Source: Humibacter ginsenosidimutans
GTDB taxonomy: Bacteria; Actinomycetota; Actinomycetes; Actinomycetales; Microbacteriaceae
Reading direction: 5' to 3'
Assembly: GCF_007859675.1 (NCBI RefSeq)
Contig: NZ_CP042305.1
Coordinates: 3,534,001 to 3,598,000 of the forward strand
DNA length: 64,000 nt
The position numbers and the translations under genes were made by a program. Below, in pieces: positions 38,811-48,727 of this stretch; position 1 is the first letter of the stretch; every line of letters begins with the position of its first letter. The notes under the pieces were generated by a model. It was not told the origin of the DNA. It did not search any database and worked only from the letters and a program-made list of their open reading frames with translations.

Positions 38811-39239
38811 ATGGCACCGAAGAAGAAGGTCACAGGTCTGATCAAGCTTCAGATCAAGGCCGGCGCCGCCAACCCCGCCCCGCCGATCGGCCCGGCGCTG
38901 GGACAGCACGGCGTCAACATCATGGAGTTCTGCAAGGCGTACAACGCGGCGACCGAGTCGCAGCGCGGCAACGTCATTCCGGTGGAGATCACCGTGTACG
39001 AGGACCGCTCGTTCACGTTCATCCTGAAGACCCCGCCGGCAGCCGAGCTCATCAAGAAGGCCGCGGGAGTGGCCAAGGGCTCCGGTGTTCCGCACACCAC
39101 CAAGGTGGGCAAGCTCACCGCCGCTCAGGTTCGCGAGATCGCCGAGGCCAAGATGGTCGATCTGAACGCGAACGACCTCGACGCGGCATCCAAGATCATC
39201 GCCGGCACCGCCCGCTCCATGGGCATCACGGTCGAGTAG
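38811..39239 (+). CDS. rplK: 50S ribosomal protein L11
   Basis: 142 residues from ATG 38811, with GGAAAG 7 bases upstream. The N-terminal domain has [20 protein letters not shown] and the typical [15 protein letters not shown]; the C-terminal rRNA-binding domain has [18 protein letters not shown]. Binds 23S rRNA at the GTPase centre. Longer frames that start at 38516 or 38715 run through the leader. It is 17 bases upstream of rplA. Confidence 0.97.
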   Translation: MAPKKKVTGLIKLQIKAGAANPAPPIGPALGQHGVNIMEFCKAYNAATESQRGNVIPVEITVYEDRSFTFILKTPPAAELIKKAAGVAKGSGVPHTTKVGKLTAAQVREIAEAKMVDLNANDLDAASKIIAGTARSMGITVE

Positions 39240-39256
39240 GAAAGGTAGGTCAGAAC

Positions 39257-39946
39257 ATGGCACAGAAGTCCAAGGCCTACCGGGCCGCAGCCGCCAAGAT
39301 CGAAGACGGCAAGTTCTACACCCCCGACGAGGCCGTCGCGCTCGCGCGCGAGACCGGTTCGGCGAAGTTCAACTCGACCGTCGAGGTCGCGCTCAAGCTG
39401 GGCGTCGACCCCCGCAAGGCCGACCAGATGGTGCGCGGCACCGTCATCCTGCCGCACGGCACGGGCAAGACGGCTCGCGTCATCGTGTTCGCGACCGGCC
39501 CGGCGGCCGAGGCGGCCATCGCCGCCGGTGCCGACGAGGTCGGCGGCGACGAGCTGATCGAGAAGGTCGCCGGCGGCTGGACCGACTTCGACTCCGCGGT
39601 CTCCACTCCGGAGCTCATGGGCAAGGTCGGTCGCCTGGGCAAGGTCCTCGGCCCGCGCGGCCTCATGCCGAACCCGAAGACCGGCACCGTGACCCCGAAC
39701 GTGGCGAAGGCCGTCGAGGAGATCAAGGGCGGCAAGATCGAGTTCCGCGTCGACAAGCACGCCAACGTGCACTTCGTCGTGGGCAAGGCAGGGTTCACCC
39801 CCGAGCAGCTCTCCGACAACATCAATGCAGCCCTAGAAGAGGTCGTGCGGCTCAAGCCGTCGGCCGCCAAGGGCCGTTACATCCAGAAGGGCGCCGTGTC
39901 GACCACGTTCGGCCCCGGCATCCCGCTGGACGTCAACGCGATTTAG
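39257..39946 (+). CDS. rplA: 50S ribosomal protein L1
   Basis: 229 residues. [20 protein letters not shown] opens the protein; the conserved [20 protein letters not shown] and [19 protein letters not shown] (the L1 signature) are intact. Stalk protein at the E-site and usual translational repressor of the rplKA message. It ends at a strong terminator; rplJ/rplL do not follow. Confidence 0.97.
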   Translation: MAQKSKAYRAAAAKIEDGKFYTPDEAVALARETGSAKFNSTVEVALKLGVDPRKADQMVRGTVILPHGTGKTARVIVFATGPAAEAAIAAGADEVGGDELIEKVAGGWTDFDSAVSTPELMGKVGRLGKVLGPRGLMPNPKTGTVTPNVAKAVEEIKGGKIEFRVDKHANVHFVVGKAGFTPEQLSDNINAALEEVVRLKPSAAKGRYIQKGAVSTTFGPGIPLDVNAI

Positions 39947-39976
39947 CGGTTGCGGCGATCACGCCGCGTCTGCTGT

Positions 39977-40008
39977 GAAGGGCCCCGCTTTGGCGGGGCC
40001 CTTCGTCG
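39977..40008 (+). terminator. terminator after rplA
   Basis: GAAGGGCCCCGC-TTTG-GCGGGGCCCTTC (39977-40004), a perfect 12-base stem with a tetraloop, 30 bases after the stop. Confidence 0.9.
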
Positions 40009-40045
40009 TGCGAGCGCGGGATCGTCGCTCCCTATACTTTTCGGG

Positions 40046-41152
40046 ATGGGCGATCAGGTGTGGCTGGCGCTGATCGCCGTGTCGATCGGGGTCGTCGCCG
40101 CGGTGCTGCTTTTCATCCCGTTCGTCTTCATCAGCCATCGGCGACGCGGGCGCGTCACCCTCGGGCGTGCGCTGCTGTGGTTCGCCGCCCTCGTCTACTT
40201 CTGGGCCATCTGGGTGTACACGCTGCTGCCCTTGCCCGATCCCGAGAACATGCGCTGCGCGGGCGTGAACCTGGATGTCTTCACCGCCGTGCGCGACCTC
40301 GCGACCGCTGCCGGACATCCGGGAAGCATGCTCACGAACCCCGTCGTGCTGCAGCTCGTGCTCAACGTGGCGCTCTTCGTGCCGCTCGGCTTCTTCGTGC
40401 GGGTGCTCGGCGGCCGCGGATGGCTCCTCGCCACGCTGCTCGGGCTCGGCGTGTCACTGCTGATCGAGTTCACCCAGCTCACCGGGGTGTGGGGCCTCTA
40501 CCCCTGCGCCTATCGGGTGTTCGACGTCGACGACCTGGCGACCAACACGCTCGGCGCGCTGCTCGGATCGCTCGCCGCGCTCGTCGTGCCTGCCCGCCTG
40601 CGCGGCATGGCCCGCAGCGCGGAGGCGGGCAGCCCGCGTGCGGTCACGCGTGGGCGTCGCATCGTGGCCGTGATCTGCGACGGCCTCGGCGCGATGCTCG
40701 CGCAGCTCGTGGTGGCGGTGCTTGCGCGGATGCTGCTGCTCACCTGGGGACACGCGGCGCTGGAGCAGTGGGGCGACCTGGCGGGCATCCTCTCCACGGC
40801 CCTGATCGCGGCGGCGCTGCTCGCGCTGGTGCTGGTCACGGGCGGAACGCTCGGCGACATCGCGGTCGAGATCAGATACACCGGTGGGCGGCTCACGCAC
40901 CGGGGAGCCCGGCTGCTGCGTTACGCAGGAGGCATCGGCGGGTTCGTCGTTCTGCAGATGCTGCCAGCACCCTGGTCGGCGCTCACCTGGCTGTTCGGCG
41001 CTGCGAGCCTGATCCTGCTGTTCACGACCGATCACGGGCGGGGACTCCCCGGCCTGGTCAGCGGCACCCGGGTGGTGGATGCCCGCGCCGCGGTGGCCGA
41101 AACCGCCTCGGGATCGAGCGCGGCGGCGTCCGTCCCCCACGACACGCTCTGA
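40046..41152 (+). CDS. VanZ-family membrane protein
   Basis: 368 residues from ATG 40046; TATACT (40033-40038) ends 7 bases before it, indicating a leaderless message. The VanZ domain spans residues 1-190: YTLLPLPDPENMRCA, LNVALFVPLGFFVRVLG, LLIEFTQLTGVWGLYPC and FDVDDLATNTLGALLGS. The C-terminal half is an RDD-like set of four helices (GDGLGAMLAQ...; VLVTGGTLGDIAVE). VanZ proteins give low-level teicoplanin resistance in some hosts, but most are of unknown function. Confidence 0.85.
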   Translation: MGDQVWLALIAVSIGVVAAVLLFIPFVFISHRRRGRVTLGRALLWFAALVYFWAIWVYTLLPLPDPENMRCAGVNLDVFTAVRDLATAAGHPGSMLTNPVVLQLVLNVALFVPLGFFVRVLGGRGWLLATLLGLGVSLLIEFTQLTGVWGLYPCAYRVFDVDDLATNTLGALLGSLAALVVPARLRGMARSAEAGSPRAVTRGRRIVAVICDGLGAMLAQLVVAVLARMLLLTWGHAALEQWGDLAGILSTALIAAALLALVLVTGGTLGDIAVEIRYTGGRLTHRGARLLRYAGGIGGFVVLQMLPAPWSALTWLFGAASLILLFTTDHGRGLPGLVSGTRVVDARAAVAETASGSSAAASVPHDTL

Positions 41153-41278
41153 CGCACGGGTCGTCGCCGTAGCGACACACCTGATGTCCCCCTTGTGAGG
41201 GGCATATGGATGGGCATAGTGTCCGATTCGTGTGCGCCCAATGGCGGGCGCACGGTCGTATCGAAGGGAATCGATCGA

Positions 41279-43282
41279 ATGACGAAACGACTGGGTCGTT
41301 CCGCGCTCACAAGGCGCGCGACGGCCATCCTCTCCGCGGGGGCGTGCATCGTGGCACTGTCCGCCGTGGGCACGCCGGCGGCGCAGGCCGCATCCCGCGT
41401 CGACTACGGGGGCTCGGTACCCGCGTGGGCGACCAGCGCCAACGACAGCGGCACCGCTCCTGCGGACACCAGTGTCGAGGGCGAGGTCTATCTCAACCTC
41501 CGCGACGAGCGCGGCGCGACGAACCTCGCGCTGGCCGTCTCCACGCCGGGCAACAGCCAGTATCGGCACTGGCTCAGTCCGCAGCAGTGGATCTCGCGGT
41601 TCTCGCCGACCAAGCAGACCTACAACAGCGTGGTCTCCTACCTGAAGGCGCAGGGGCTCACCATCACGGGCACGCCGGCGAGCAGGCAGTACGTCGTCTT
41701 CCGCGGCAGCGCGGCACAGCTCGGCGACACCTTCGGCACCTCGCTGCACACGTACGACCACGAGGGCCACCAGCTCGTCGCACCGGCGTCGACTCCGTCG
41801 TTGCCGTCGAGCGTCGGCACGTCGGTGAGCGCGGTCAGCCTCGACCAGTCGCGCACGCTGACCAAGCCGGACTCGATCCAGCAGGGCGATATCCCGTCGA
41901 CGAGCTCGCCGTCGACGCCGCAGCGTCAGATGCGCGCGGCGGCGACTCCGACCGTGAACGCTCCGTGCTCCACCTATTGGGCTCAGAACAGCGCGACGGT
42001 TCCTGCCGCCTACGGCAAGACGAGCTATCCGACCAACATCTGCGGGTACGTGCCCAAGCAGCTGCGCTCGGCCTACAACCTCGACACGTGGTCGCGGGTG
42101 GGCATCAACGGCAGCGGGCAGACCGTGGCGATCATCGACGCGTACGCCTCGCCGAGCATCCTCGCCGACGTCAACCAGTACTCGGCGCAGAACGGCGAGC
42201 CGACCATGACGGGCGGCCAGTACAGCCAGATCGTGCCGAAGCCCAGCCAGTTCGCGGACACCGCGCTGTGCCAGGAGCCCAGCGGGTGGCAGGGTGAGCA
42301 GACGCTCGACGTCGAGGCCGTGCACGCCGTCGCGCCGAAGGCCAAGGTGCTGTATGTCGGAGGGTTCGACTGCGGTGGCGGTCTCGACATCGCGATGTCG
42401 ACCATCCTCGACAACAAGCTCGCGAACATCGTGAGCAACAGCTACGGCGACGTCGGCGAGGATGTTCCCTCCGATGTGATCGCCGGTGAGCAGAACATCC
42501 ACCTGCAGGCGGCTGCCGAGGGCATCGGCCTCTACTTCTCCAGCGGCGACAACGGCGACGAGGCGGCCAGCCTCGGATACGCATCGCCGGACTTCCCGGC
42601 ATCCTCGCCCTATGTCACGGCGGTGGGCGGCACCTCGATCGGCATCGCCAAGAACGGCTCGCTGTCGATGGAGGTCGGCTGGGGCGTGCAGGCCGACGTG
42701 ATCACGAAGGATGACTCCGGCAACCTCTCCTACACCGACCCGCTTCCCGGATCGCTGTTCGCCGGTGGCGCCGGTGGTGGCGTGAGCGCGGTGAATGCTC
42801 AGCCCGCCTACCAGAGGGGCATCGTGCCGAACTCGCTGGCGAAGGGCAAGCGCGTCTCGCCCGACCTCGCGGCGCTCGCCGACCCGTACACCGGGTTCGA
42901 GATCGGCATCCAGCCGATCGTCGACGACGACACGCTCGCGACCGGTTCGTACGTGAACGAGACCTACGGCGGAACGTCGTTGGCCTCGCCGCTGACCGCG
43001 GCCCAGATCGCGCTCGCTCAGCAGCTCACACACACCACGATCGGGTTCGCGAACCCGACGCTGTACGGGCTGTACCGGGTGGCACCGTCATCGTTCCGGG
43101 ATGTGAAGCCGCCGTCGAGCGAGGTGGCCGTGGCGTACACCAGTGCGACGAGCGGTCGCTCGTTCCTGATGACGCTCAACCACGACACGTCGTTGAACGT
43201 CACCAAGGGATACGACGACGTCACCGGTCTCGGTGCCCTGTCGTTCGATCTCGCACACCAGGTGGCGCAGGGCAGACACTGA
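41279..43282 (+). CDS. secreted S53 sedolisin-type serine-carboxyl peptidase
   Basis: 667 residues from ATG 41279. A signal peptide (RRATAILSAGACIVALSAVG...AQAA) precedes a pro-kumamolisin domain (residues 45-205: GNSQYRHWLSPQQWISRFSP, QYVVFRGSAAQLGDTFG). In the catalytic domain EQTLDVE supplies the Glu and Asp of the ExxxD pair near residue 340, and GGTSLASPLTA near 563 holds the nucleophile Ser. It should be autoactivated at acid pH and degrade proteins outside the cell. A GTGCGCCC/GGGCGCAC hairpin (41232-41253) lies in the 5' region. Confidence 0.9.
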   Translation: MTKRLGRSALTRRATAILSAGACIVALSAVGTPAAQAASRVDYGGSVPAWATSANDSGTAPADTSVEGEVYLNLRDERGATNLALAVSTPGNSQYRHWLSPQQWISRFSPTKQTYNSVVSYLKAQGLTITGTPASRQYVVFRGSAAQLGDTFGTSLHTYDHEGHQLVAPASTPSLPSSVGTSVSAVSLDQSRTLTKPDSIQQGDIPSTSSPSTPQRQMRAAATPTVNAPCSTYWAQNSATVPAAYGKTSYPTNICGYVPKQLRSAYNLDTWSRVGINGSGQTVAIIDAYASPSILADVNQYSAQNGEPTMTGGQYSQIVPKPSQFADTALCQEPSGWQGEQTLDVEAVHAVAPKAKVLYVGGFDCGGGLDIAMSTILDNKLANIVSNSYGDVGEDVPSDVIAGEQNIHLQAAAEGIGLYFSSGDNGDEAASLGYASPDFPASSPYVTAVGGTSIGIAKNGSLSMEVGWGVQADVITKDDSGNLSYTDPLPGSLFAGGAGGGVSAVNAQPAYQRGIVPNSLAKGKRVSPDLAALADPYTGFEIGIQPIVDDDTLATGSYVNETYGGTSLASPLTAAQIALAQQLTHTTIGFANPTLYGLYRVAPSSFRDVKPPSSEVAVAYTSATSGRSFLMTLNHDTSLNVTKGYDDVTGLGALSFDLAHQVAQGRH

Positions 43283-43297
43283 CCCTGTGACGCTGAG

Positions 43298-43327
43298 GAG
43301 GGGCCGGTCCTTCGGGGCCGGCCCCTC
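43298..43327 (+). terminator. terminator after the S53 peptidase
   Basis: GAGGGGCCGG (43298-43307) pairs with CCGGCCCCTC (43318-43327), 16 bases after the stop. Confidence 0.85.
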
Positions 43328-43389
43328 TGCATGGTCGTGCCTGAACGTGCGACCGGTCGAGGCGCAGGCGACGACGTAGGCTGACGCGC

Positions 43390-43743
43390 ATGGGGGAGGT
43401 CACCGACTACTACGAGACTCTGCCCGGCGACGTGCGCGGGCTGTTCGACGGCATCCGGCGCAGGGCGCTCGAGCTCCTGCCCGACCTGACGGAGGGGCGA
43501 AGCTACGGGATGCCGGCACTGCTCTACCGAGGCAAAGGCCTGTTGTCGACGATGCAGGCCAAGACCCATCTGGCGTACTACCCGTACAGCGGGGCCGTCG
43601 TGAGTGCGGTTGCCGATGACCTGTCGGGATACTCCCTCGCGCGCGGCACGGTGCGGTTCAGCGTGGGCAAGCCGATTCCACCGCAGATCGTCGACAGGAT
43701 GATCCTCGCGCGCGCTGCGGAGATCGATGCCCGCATGGGCTGA
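43390..43743 (+). CDS. DUF1801-family protein
   Basis: 117 residues. VTDYYETLPGDVRGLFDGIR, ITEGRSYGMPALL-type core (here LTEGRSYGMPALLYRG) and the strand THLAYYPYSGAVV match the YdhG/Fra-like DUF1801 fold. Members have been linked to iron handling in Bacillus. TAGGCT (43377-43382) ends 7 bases before the ATG, giving a leaderless message. It converges with the permease gene. Confidence 0.75.
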   Translation: MGEVTDYYETLPGDVRGLFDGIRRRALELLPDLTEGRSYGMPALLYRGKGLLSTMQAKTHLAYYPYSGAVVSAVADDLSGYSLARGTVRFSVGKPIPPQIVDRMILARAAEIDARMG

Positions 43744-43896
43744 GCGGCCCCGACCGATACGACGATGGGCCCGCCGGAAGGCGAGCCCATCGTCGTGCTG
43801 TGTGCGCTCGAGCGGTGATCCCGCGCCTCAGCAGGCGTGTCGGGTCACGGGTGGGGCGTATCGAGGGGGATCGCCCCCCGAGCGTACGGAGATGTG

Positions 43897-45450
43897 TCAG
43901 CCCACGGCATCCGGTTCGGGCTGAGCGGCGCCCGTCGAGGATGTGCCCTCTGCCACCGCGGCGCGACGCGACCGAAGGCGCTCCGCGACGGCGATGGCGT
44001 CGCCGGCCGGGGCATCCGACTTGCGGTCGGGGCGCGCGATGAACAGGTAGAGCAGACCGGCGATGAGCACGACGCCGAGCCCGATGAGCACCGCCCAGTC
44101 GACCCAGAAGCTGCCCGTCGATCCGGGCAGGGCGAGCAGCACCATCGCGAAGATGCCGTAGGCGAGTGCGACGATGTTCACGGCGAATCCGGCCCGGCGC
44201 ATCGAGAACGGTCCGGCGGGGCGCCAGCCCTTGAAGCGCTGGCGCAGCGCCGCGAGCACGACCATCTGGAAGGCGACGTAGATGCCCAGCACGGCGAACG
44301 CGGTGACCTGATTGAGCAGGTTGGCGTCGAGCCAGACCAGGATGGCGATGATGGCAGGGATGCTGCACGCCACGATGAGTGCGTTGGCCGGCACCTTGCT
44401 GCGCGACACCTTCGACAGCCAGCGGTGGCCGGGGATCATGCCGTCGCGGGCGAACGAGAACAGAAGGCGGCTGGCCGCAGCCTGCAGGCTGAGCACGCAG
44501 GACAGGAACGCCGTCACGGCCACGACGAGGAAGATCTTCTCGCCGACAGTGCCGAGCGTCGCGGTGAGGATCTGCGGAATGGGGTCGGCGATCTTGCCCG
44601 ACACGATGCCCTCGAGGTTGGGCGCGGCGAGCACGTAGCCGCCGAACGAGAACAGCGCCGAGACGCCGCCGACGAGGATCGTGAGCCTCATCGCGACCGG
44701 GATGCGCCTGGCCGGGTTCTCCACCTCTTCGGCGACGTCGCCGCACGCCTCGAATCCGTAGAACAAGAAGAGACCGGCGAGGGCCGCGCCGAAGAACGCC
44801 GCCGCATAGCTGCCGGAACCCTGCACGTTCATCGTGTCGAAGAACACGCTGAACGGCTGCTTGCGCTGGAAGATCAGCAGATAGAGGCCCACTCCGATCA
44901 CGCCGATGAGCTCGGCGCCGAGACCGATGCGGGCGACGCGCGCGAGCCACTTGGTGCCGGAGAAGTTGATGAGCAGCGCCACGACGAGCAGCGCGAGCGT
45001 CAGCAGCAGACCGACGGTCGGGGTGGCGTCGATGCCGAAGAGGCTGGCCAGGAAGCCCGAGCCGTATTCGGAGACGGCGGTGATCGTGACGATCATCGCC
45101 CAGATGTAGACCCAGGCCGCCATCCACGCGTAACGGCGGCCCCACAGGCGGCGCGCCCACGGGTAGATGCCGCCGTGGATCGGGTACTGCGACACCACTT
45201 CGCCGAAGACGAGCGACACGAGCAGCTGGCCGCAGCCGACGATGATGATCCACCAGATCGACGGCGGACCGCCGACCGAGAGGGCCGTCGCGAACAGCGA
45301 GTACACGCCGACCAGCGGCGAGAGGTAGGTGAAGCCGAGTGCGAAGTTCGCCCAGAACGACATCGACCTGTTGAAGGAGTCCTCGTACCCGAGGGCGCTC
45401 AGGTGCTCGCTGTCGCTGAGCTCCTGCCGGGGTTGTGGATCTGCTGACAT
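43897..45450 (-). CDS. APC-superfamily amino-acid/amine permease
   Basis: 517 residues from ATG 45450, with GAAAGG 6 bases upstream. Twelve or so helices; the first region has FNRSMSFWANFALGFTYLSP and the typical VVSQYPIHGGIYPWARRLWG, then FYGFEACGDVAEEVENPAR. This form resembles GABA/polyamine-type permeases of actinobacteria (the ACT family). The ATGTGGTC octamer 145 bases upstream also occurs before the CoA-transferase gene at 49538, hinting at shared control by the GntR protein. Confidence 0.85.
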   Translation of the reverse strand: MSADPQPRQELSDSEHLSALGYEDSFNRSMSFWANFALGFTYLSPLVGVYSLFATALSVGGPPSIWWIIIVGCGQLLVSLVFGEVVSQYPIHGGIYPWARRLWGRRYAWMAAWVYIWAMIVTITAVSEYGSGFLASLFGIDATPTVGLLLTLALLVVALLINFSGTKWLARVARIGLGAELIGVIGVGLYLLIFQRKQPFSVFFDTMNVQGSGSYAAAFFGAALAGLFLFYGFEACGDVAEEVENPARRIPVAMRLTILVGGVSALFSFGGYVLAAPNLEGIVSGKIADPIPQILTATLGTVGEKIFLVVAVTAFLSCVLSLQAAASRLLFSFARDGMIPGHRWLSKVSRSKVPANALIVACSIPAIIAILVWLDANLLNQVTAFAVLGIYVAFQMVVLAALRQRFKGWRPAGPFSMRRAGFAVNIVALAYGIFAMVLLALPGSTGSFWVDWAVLIGLGVVLIAGLLYLFIARPDRKSDAPAGDAIAVAERLRSRRAAVAEGTSSTGAAQPEPDAVG

Positions 45451-45640
45451 GGTGACCTTTCGGATTCGTCTCCGAGGGGTCTGCGGATGCCTGCCCGCGG
45501 CATCCGTTCGGCTCTGTTCGGGCCGATCGTGGGGGTGATGCGCGGGCGGTCGTCTCCGTAACACCTCGTTGTGTTGACGGCCACCATACCGAATCATGTG
45601 GTCCTAAAGGAATAGTTCCGCATGATTTGGGTCGACGGCG

Positions 45641-45750
45641 GGGTCGACGTGAGAGGTCGGCCCTCGGGGGACATGCCCCCGCCTCGCTGGACGCTCGGCT
45701 CCCGCCAGACCCGATGCCAGCCCCCGAGGGCCGACCTCTCACGCCGACCC
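45641..45750. repeat. long intergenic inverted repeat
   Basis: Arms 45649-45670 and 45721-45742 are perfect 22-base inverted copies (core GGTCGGCCCTCGGGGG), extended outward with one mismatch to about 45643-45748; the 50-base centre has its own short pairing. It lies in the 474-base space 45451-45924 between permease and DUF805 genes. The rest of that space holds the permease promoter and no gene. Confidence 0.85.
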
Positions 45751-45924
45751 GCGTTCTGCGAACGACGATGTCTGCTCCGCTGGCGCAGTTGGGGTGCAGC
45801 AGCGGGAGCCCTTTCGATCGCCGCGCCGATGGGGACCAGGTCCGGCAGGTGCGCAGTGGGGCGGAAGTCCGCTAGCGTGGCTTCGCCTTCGCCGCCCACG
45901 GCGGAGGCGAGACTGGAGTTGCGG

Positions 45925-46503
45925 ATGTCCGAGCCCACCCCTCCGAGCGCACCGACGCCGGAGTCGCGCGTCGACACGGAAGGGCGCGAGGCTCCGCCAT
46001 TCGATCGGCCGTACTATCGGGCGCCGCTTCCGGATGCCTTCTTGCGGTTCTGGAAGAAGTACCTCGTGTTCACCGGGCGCGCGAGCCGCTCCGAGTACTG
46101 GTGGTGGATGCTCGTCGACGTTCTCGTCGGATTGTTCATCCAGTTTCTCGGCACCGGCCTGCAGCCCATGCCGCTCATCTCGAGCGTTCTGCATGTCGCG
46201 TGGCTGCTCGTCACGGCCGTTCCGCTCGTCGCGCTCACCTGGCGTCGATTCCACGATGTCAACCTCAGTGGATGGTGGGCCGTGCCGGGTCTCGTCGCGG
46301 CCGCCTACAGCGACATCGCGAACGCGTTGGGCGTGCCGCTGGATTTCGACGGTTTCGGCCGGCAGCACCTCGTGCTGGGCGGCATCCTGTTCTGCGTCAG
46401 CGCAGCGGGCGGCCTGATGCTGTTCGTCGTCTCGCTGCTGAGGCCGCACCCTGCGGGGGAGCGGTTCGACGACAACGGCGCCTCAGCCCGACGAGCGAGC
46501 TGA
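45925..46503 (+). CDS. DUF805 membrane protein
   Basis: 192 residues from ATG 45925 (GGAG 8 bases upstream). A proline-rich acidic tail (45 residues) precedes the DUF805 domain: FLRFWKKYLVFTGRASRSEY, WWWMLVDVLVGLFIQFL, LVALTWRRFHDVNLSGWWAV and a last helix LFCVSAAGGLMLFVVSLL. Such proteins (YhaH/YiaD group) are of unknown function in the cytoplasmic membrane. It converges with the dehydrogenase gene, 24 bases away. Confidence 0.8.
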   Translation: MSEPTPPSAPTPESRVDTEGREAPPFDRPYYRAPLPDAFLRFWKKYLVFTGRASRSEYWWWMLVDVLVGLFIQFLGTGLQPMPLISSVLHVAWLLVTAVPLVALTWRRFHDVNLSGWWAVPGLVAAAYSDIANALGVPLDFDGFGRQHLVLGGILFCVSAAGGLMLFVVSLLRPHPAGERFDDNGASARRAS

Positions 46504-46527
46504 AGCGCCGTTCTCGAACGCGCATGC

Positions 46528-47895
46528 TCAGCCGACGCGGATGAGCTTCTTGTTGACGAACTCGTCGGCTCCGAGGCGGCCCATCTCACGGCCGGTGCCG
46601 GAGCGCTTCACACCACCGAACGGCAGCTCGACGCCGTCGGCCAGCACCACGTTCACGAAGACCATGCCGGCCTCGATCTGGTTGGCGACGCGCTCGGCCT
46701 GCTCCGGGTCGGTCGTGTAGACGTAGGAGCCGAGGCCGAAGGGAATGTCGTTGGCCTTCGCGACGGCATCCTCTTCGCTCGACGCCCGGTACACAGAGGC
46801 CACGGGACCGAAGAACTCCTCGTGGCGCGACGGGTTGTCGGCGGCGATGTCGGTGAGCACGATCGGCGCGAAGAAGTTGCCCGTGCGTTCGCCGGTGGCG
46901 TGCAGCGTGGCGCCGTTGGCGACGGCCCGGTCGAGCTGGGCCTGCAGCCGCTCGGCCGCAGCTGTGCTGGAGAGCGGGCCGAGCTTCGAGTCCTCGCTGG
47001 TCGGGTCGCTCGGCTGCGACTCCGCGAGCTTGGCCGTGAGCTTGGAGACGAAGTCGTCGTAGAGGTCGTCGGCCACGATGAACCGCTTCGCGGCGTTGCA
47101 GGACTGGCCGGAGTTGTCGAGGCGGGCGGCCGCGGCATCCTCCACCACCTTGTCGAGGTCGTTCGTCGACAGCAGCACGAACGGGTCGGATCCGCCGAGC
47201 TCGAGCACGACCTTCTTGAGGTTGCGGCCGGCGATCTCGGCGACCGCCGAGCCGGCGCGCTCGGAGCCGGTCAGCGACACGCCCTGCACGCGCGGGTCGG
47301 CGATGACCTCTTCGATCTGCTCGTTCGTGGCGTAGATGTTGACGTACGCGCCGTCGGGGAACCCGGCGTCGTCGAAGATCTGCTGGATGGCCGCCGCCGA
47401 CTCCGGGCACTGCGGCGCGTGCTTCAACAGGATGGTGTTGCCGATGATGAGGTTGGGTCCTGCGAAGCGGGCCACCTGGTAGTAGGGGAAGTTCCACGGC
47501 ATGATGCCCAGCAGCACGCCGAGGGGAGTGCGGCGCACGATGGCCGTTCCCTCACCGGCGAGCAGGTCGATCGGCTGGTCCTTCAGCACGTCGGGCGACG
47601 TGTCGGCGTAGTAGCGGTAGATGTCCGCCGCGAAGTCGACCTCGCCATAAGCCTGCTCGAGCGGCTTGCCCATCTCGCGCACGATGATCGCGGCGAGTTC
47701 GTCGCGGCGCTCCGCGTGCAGGTCGCCGACCTTGCGGATGAGCTCCGCGCGCTCCTCGGGAGTGGTGGTGCGGCCCCAGCTGCGGTAGGCGGCATCCGCA
47801 CGCGCGATGGCCTCGCCGAGTTCGGCGTCCGTGATCGTGGGATATTCCTTGACCGTCTCGCCCGTGGCCGGGTTGACGACTGCGTAGTAGCTCAT
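46528..47895 (-). CDS. NAD(P)-dependent succinate/glutarate-semialdehyde dehydrogenase
   Basis: 455 residues, the length of GabD1/Sad-type enzymes. Cofactor region: GIMPWNFPYYQVARFAGPNL and SLTGSERAGSAVA; catalytic Glu in VLELGGSDPF and Cys in NSGQSCNAAKRF; the C-terminus ELPFGGVKRSGTGREMGRLG is typical. It oxidises a C4/C5 semialdehyde to the dicarboxylate. Beside the permease, CoA-transferase and glutaryl-CoA-type dehydrogenase, a role in GABA or 5-aminovalerate catabolism is plausible. Confidence 0.85.
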   Translation of the reverse strand: MSYYAVVNPATGETVKEYPTITDAELGEAIARADAAYRSWGRTTTPEERAELIRKVGDLHAERRDELAAIIVREMGKPLEQAYGEVDFAADIYRYYADTSPDVLKDQPIDLLAGEGTAIVRRTPLGVLLGIMPWNFPYYQVARFAGPNLIIGNTILLKHAPQCPESAAAIQQIFDDAGFPDGAYVNIYATNEQIEEVIADPRVQGVSLTGSERAGSAVAEIAGRNLKKVVLELGGSDPFVLLSTNDLDKVVEDAAAARLDNSGQSCNAAKRFIVADDLYDDFVSKLTAKLAESQPSDPTSEDSKLGPLSSTAAAERLQAQLDRAVANGATLHATGERTGNFFAPIVLTDIAADNPSRHEEFFGPVASVYRASSEEDAVAKANDIPFGLGSYVYTTDPEQAERVANQIEAGMVFVNVVLADGVELPFGGVKRSGTGREMGRLGADEFVNKKLIRVG

Positions 47896-48037
47896 GAGAG
47901 CCCCTTCTCTTCTTGCGTCGCGGCCCGCCGTAGCGTCCGCCGATGCACGCTCGGGCCAAGCCTATGCGAACGGCGCGAGGTAAATCATCCGGTTTGCAAT
48001 GATTATCGAACGGGTTGTCGTTCGACGCGCGAAAGCC

Positions 48038-48727
48038 TCACAGAGTGACGACGCGCAGCGGGATTCCCGCGCACTCGATGGATGCCGCATCCTGGCTCAC
48101 CAGCGCTCCCGCCGGCGTCGACGGCTCGGTCGAGACCACCACCCGTCCATCGGCGTTCACAAGCGCGAGCCCCTCCGGGTGCTGCAGCAGGACGGGCAGC
48201 ACCTCGCGTTCGAGCCGCCGCACCGCGATGTCAGCGCCGACGACGCCGACCATGGCGCCATCGACCAGCGCCGGCACCGTCAGCGTGACGATGTAGTCGC
48301 AGGTGCAGAGATGGTCGACGTAAGGCCCGGTGACGTGCGGCGCCATCGTCGCGGCGGGCGTCGCGTACCACTCGAGCCCTCGCACGTCGCGCAGATAGTC
48401 GGCATAACCGCGCGTGGAGAGATCGAGTCGCGTCGGGGTCTGCGTGCTGCCGAAGATGGGGCCCGCGTCGAGCGGTCCGAGCCACCATGCGAAGTGCACG
48501 TCGCCCGCGTGCACGTAGTCGGGAGCGGCGATGAATCCGGCGCCGATCAGCAGCGAGTCCGCCTCGAGTTCGGGAAGCACGAGCCGCGATGCCAGAGCGT
48601 CGAGCGCCGAGGGTGTGGTCGAGGGGCCGAGAGACGCCGTGGCCTGGTCGCGCCAGGACTCGAGCAGGCGGAACACGTCGGCGAAGAGAGCGGCGATCGC
48701 CCCGGCGCTGTCGTCAGCGGCGGGCAC
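48038..48727 (-). CDS. free PDC/Cache sensor-domain protein
   Basis: 229 residues from GTG 48727. No signal peptide, no membrane helix and no output domain. The C-terminal half has the Cache (PDC) pattern: RGYADYLRDVRGLEWYATPA, TGPYVDHLCTCDYIVTLTVP and VVGADIAVRRLEREVLPVLL. In transporters and chemoreceptors this domain binds amino acids, amines or carboxylates outside the cell; here it would be cytosolic. The start lies 14 bases inside the end of the GntR gene, so the two are translated together and the Cache protein may act as a separate sensor for that regulator. Confidence 0.75.
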   Translation of the reverse strand: MPAADDSAGAIAALFADVFRLLESWRDQATASLGPSTTPSALDALASRLVLPELEADSLLIGAGFIAAPDYVHAGDVHFAWWLGPLDAGPIFGSTQTPTRLDLSTRGYADYLRDVRGLEWYATPAATMAPHVTGPYVDHLCTCDYIVTLTVPALVDGAMVGVVGADIAVRRLEREVLPVLLQHPEGLALVNADGRVVVSTEPSTPAGALVSQDAASIECAGIPLRVVTL

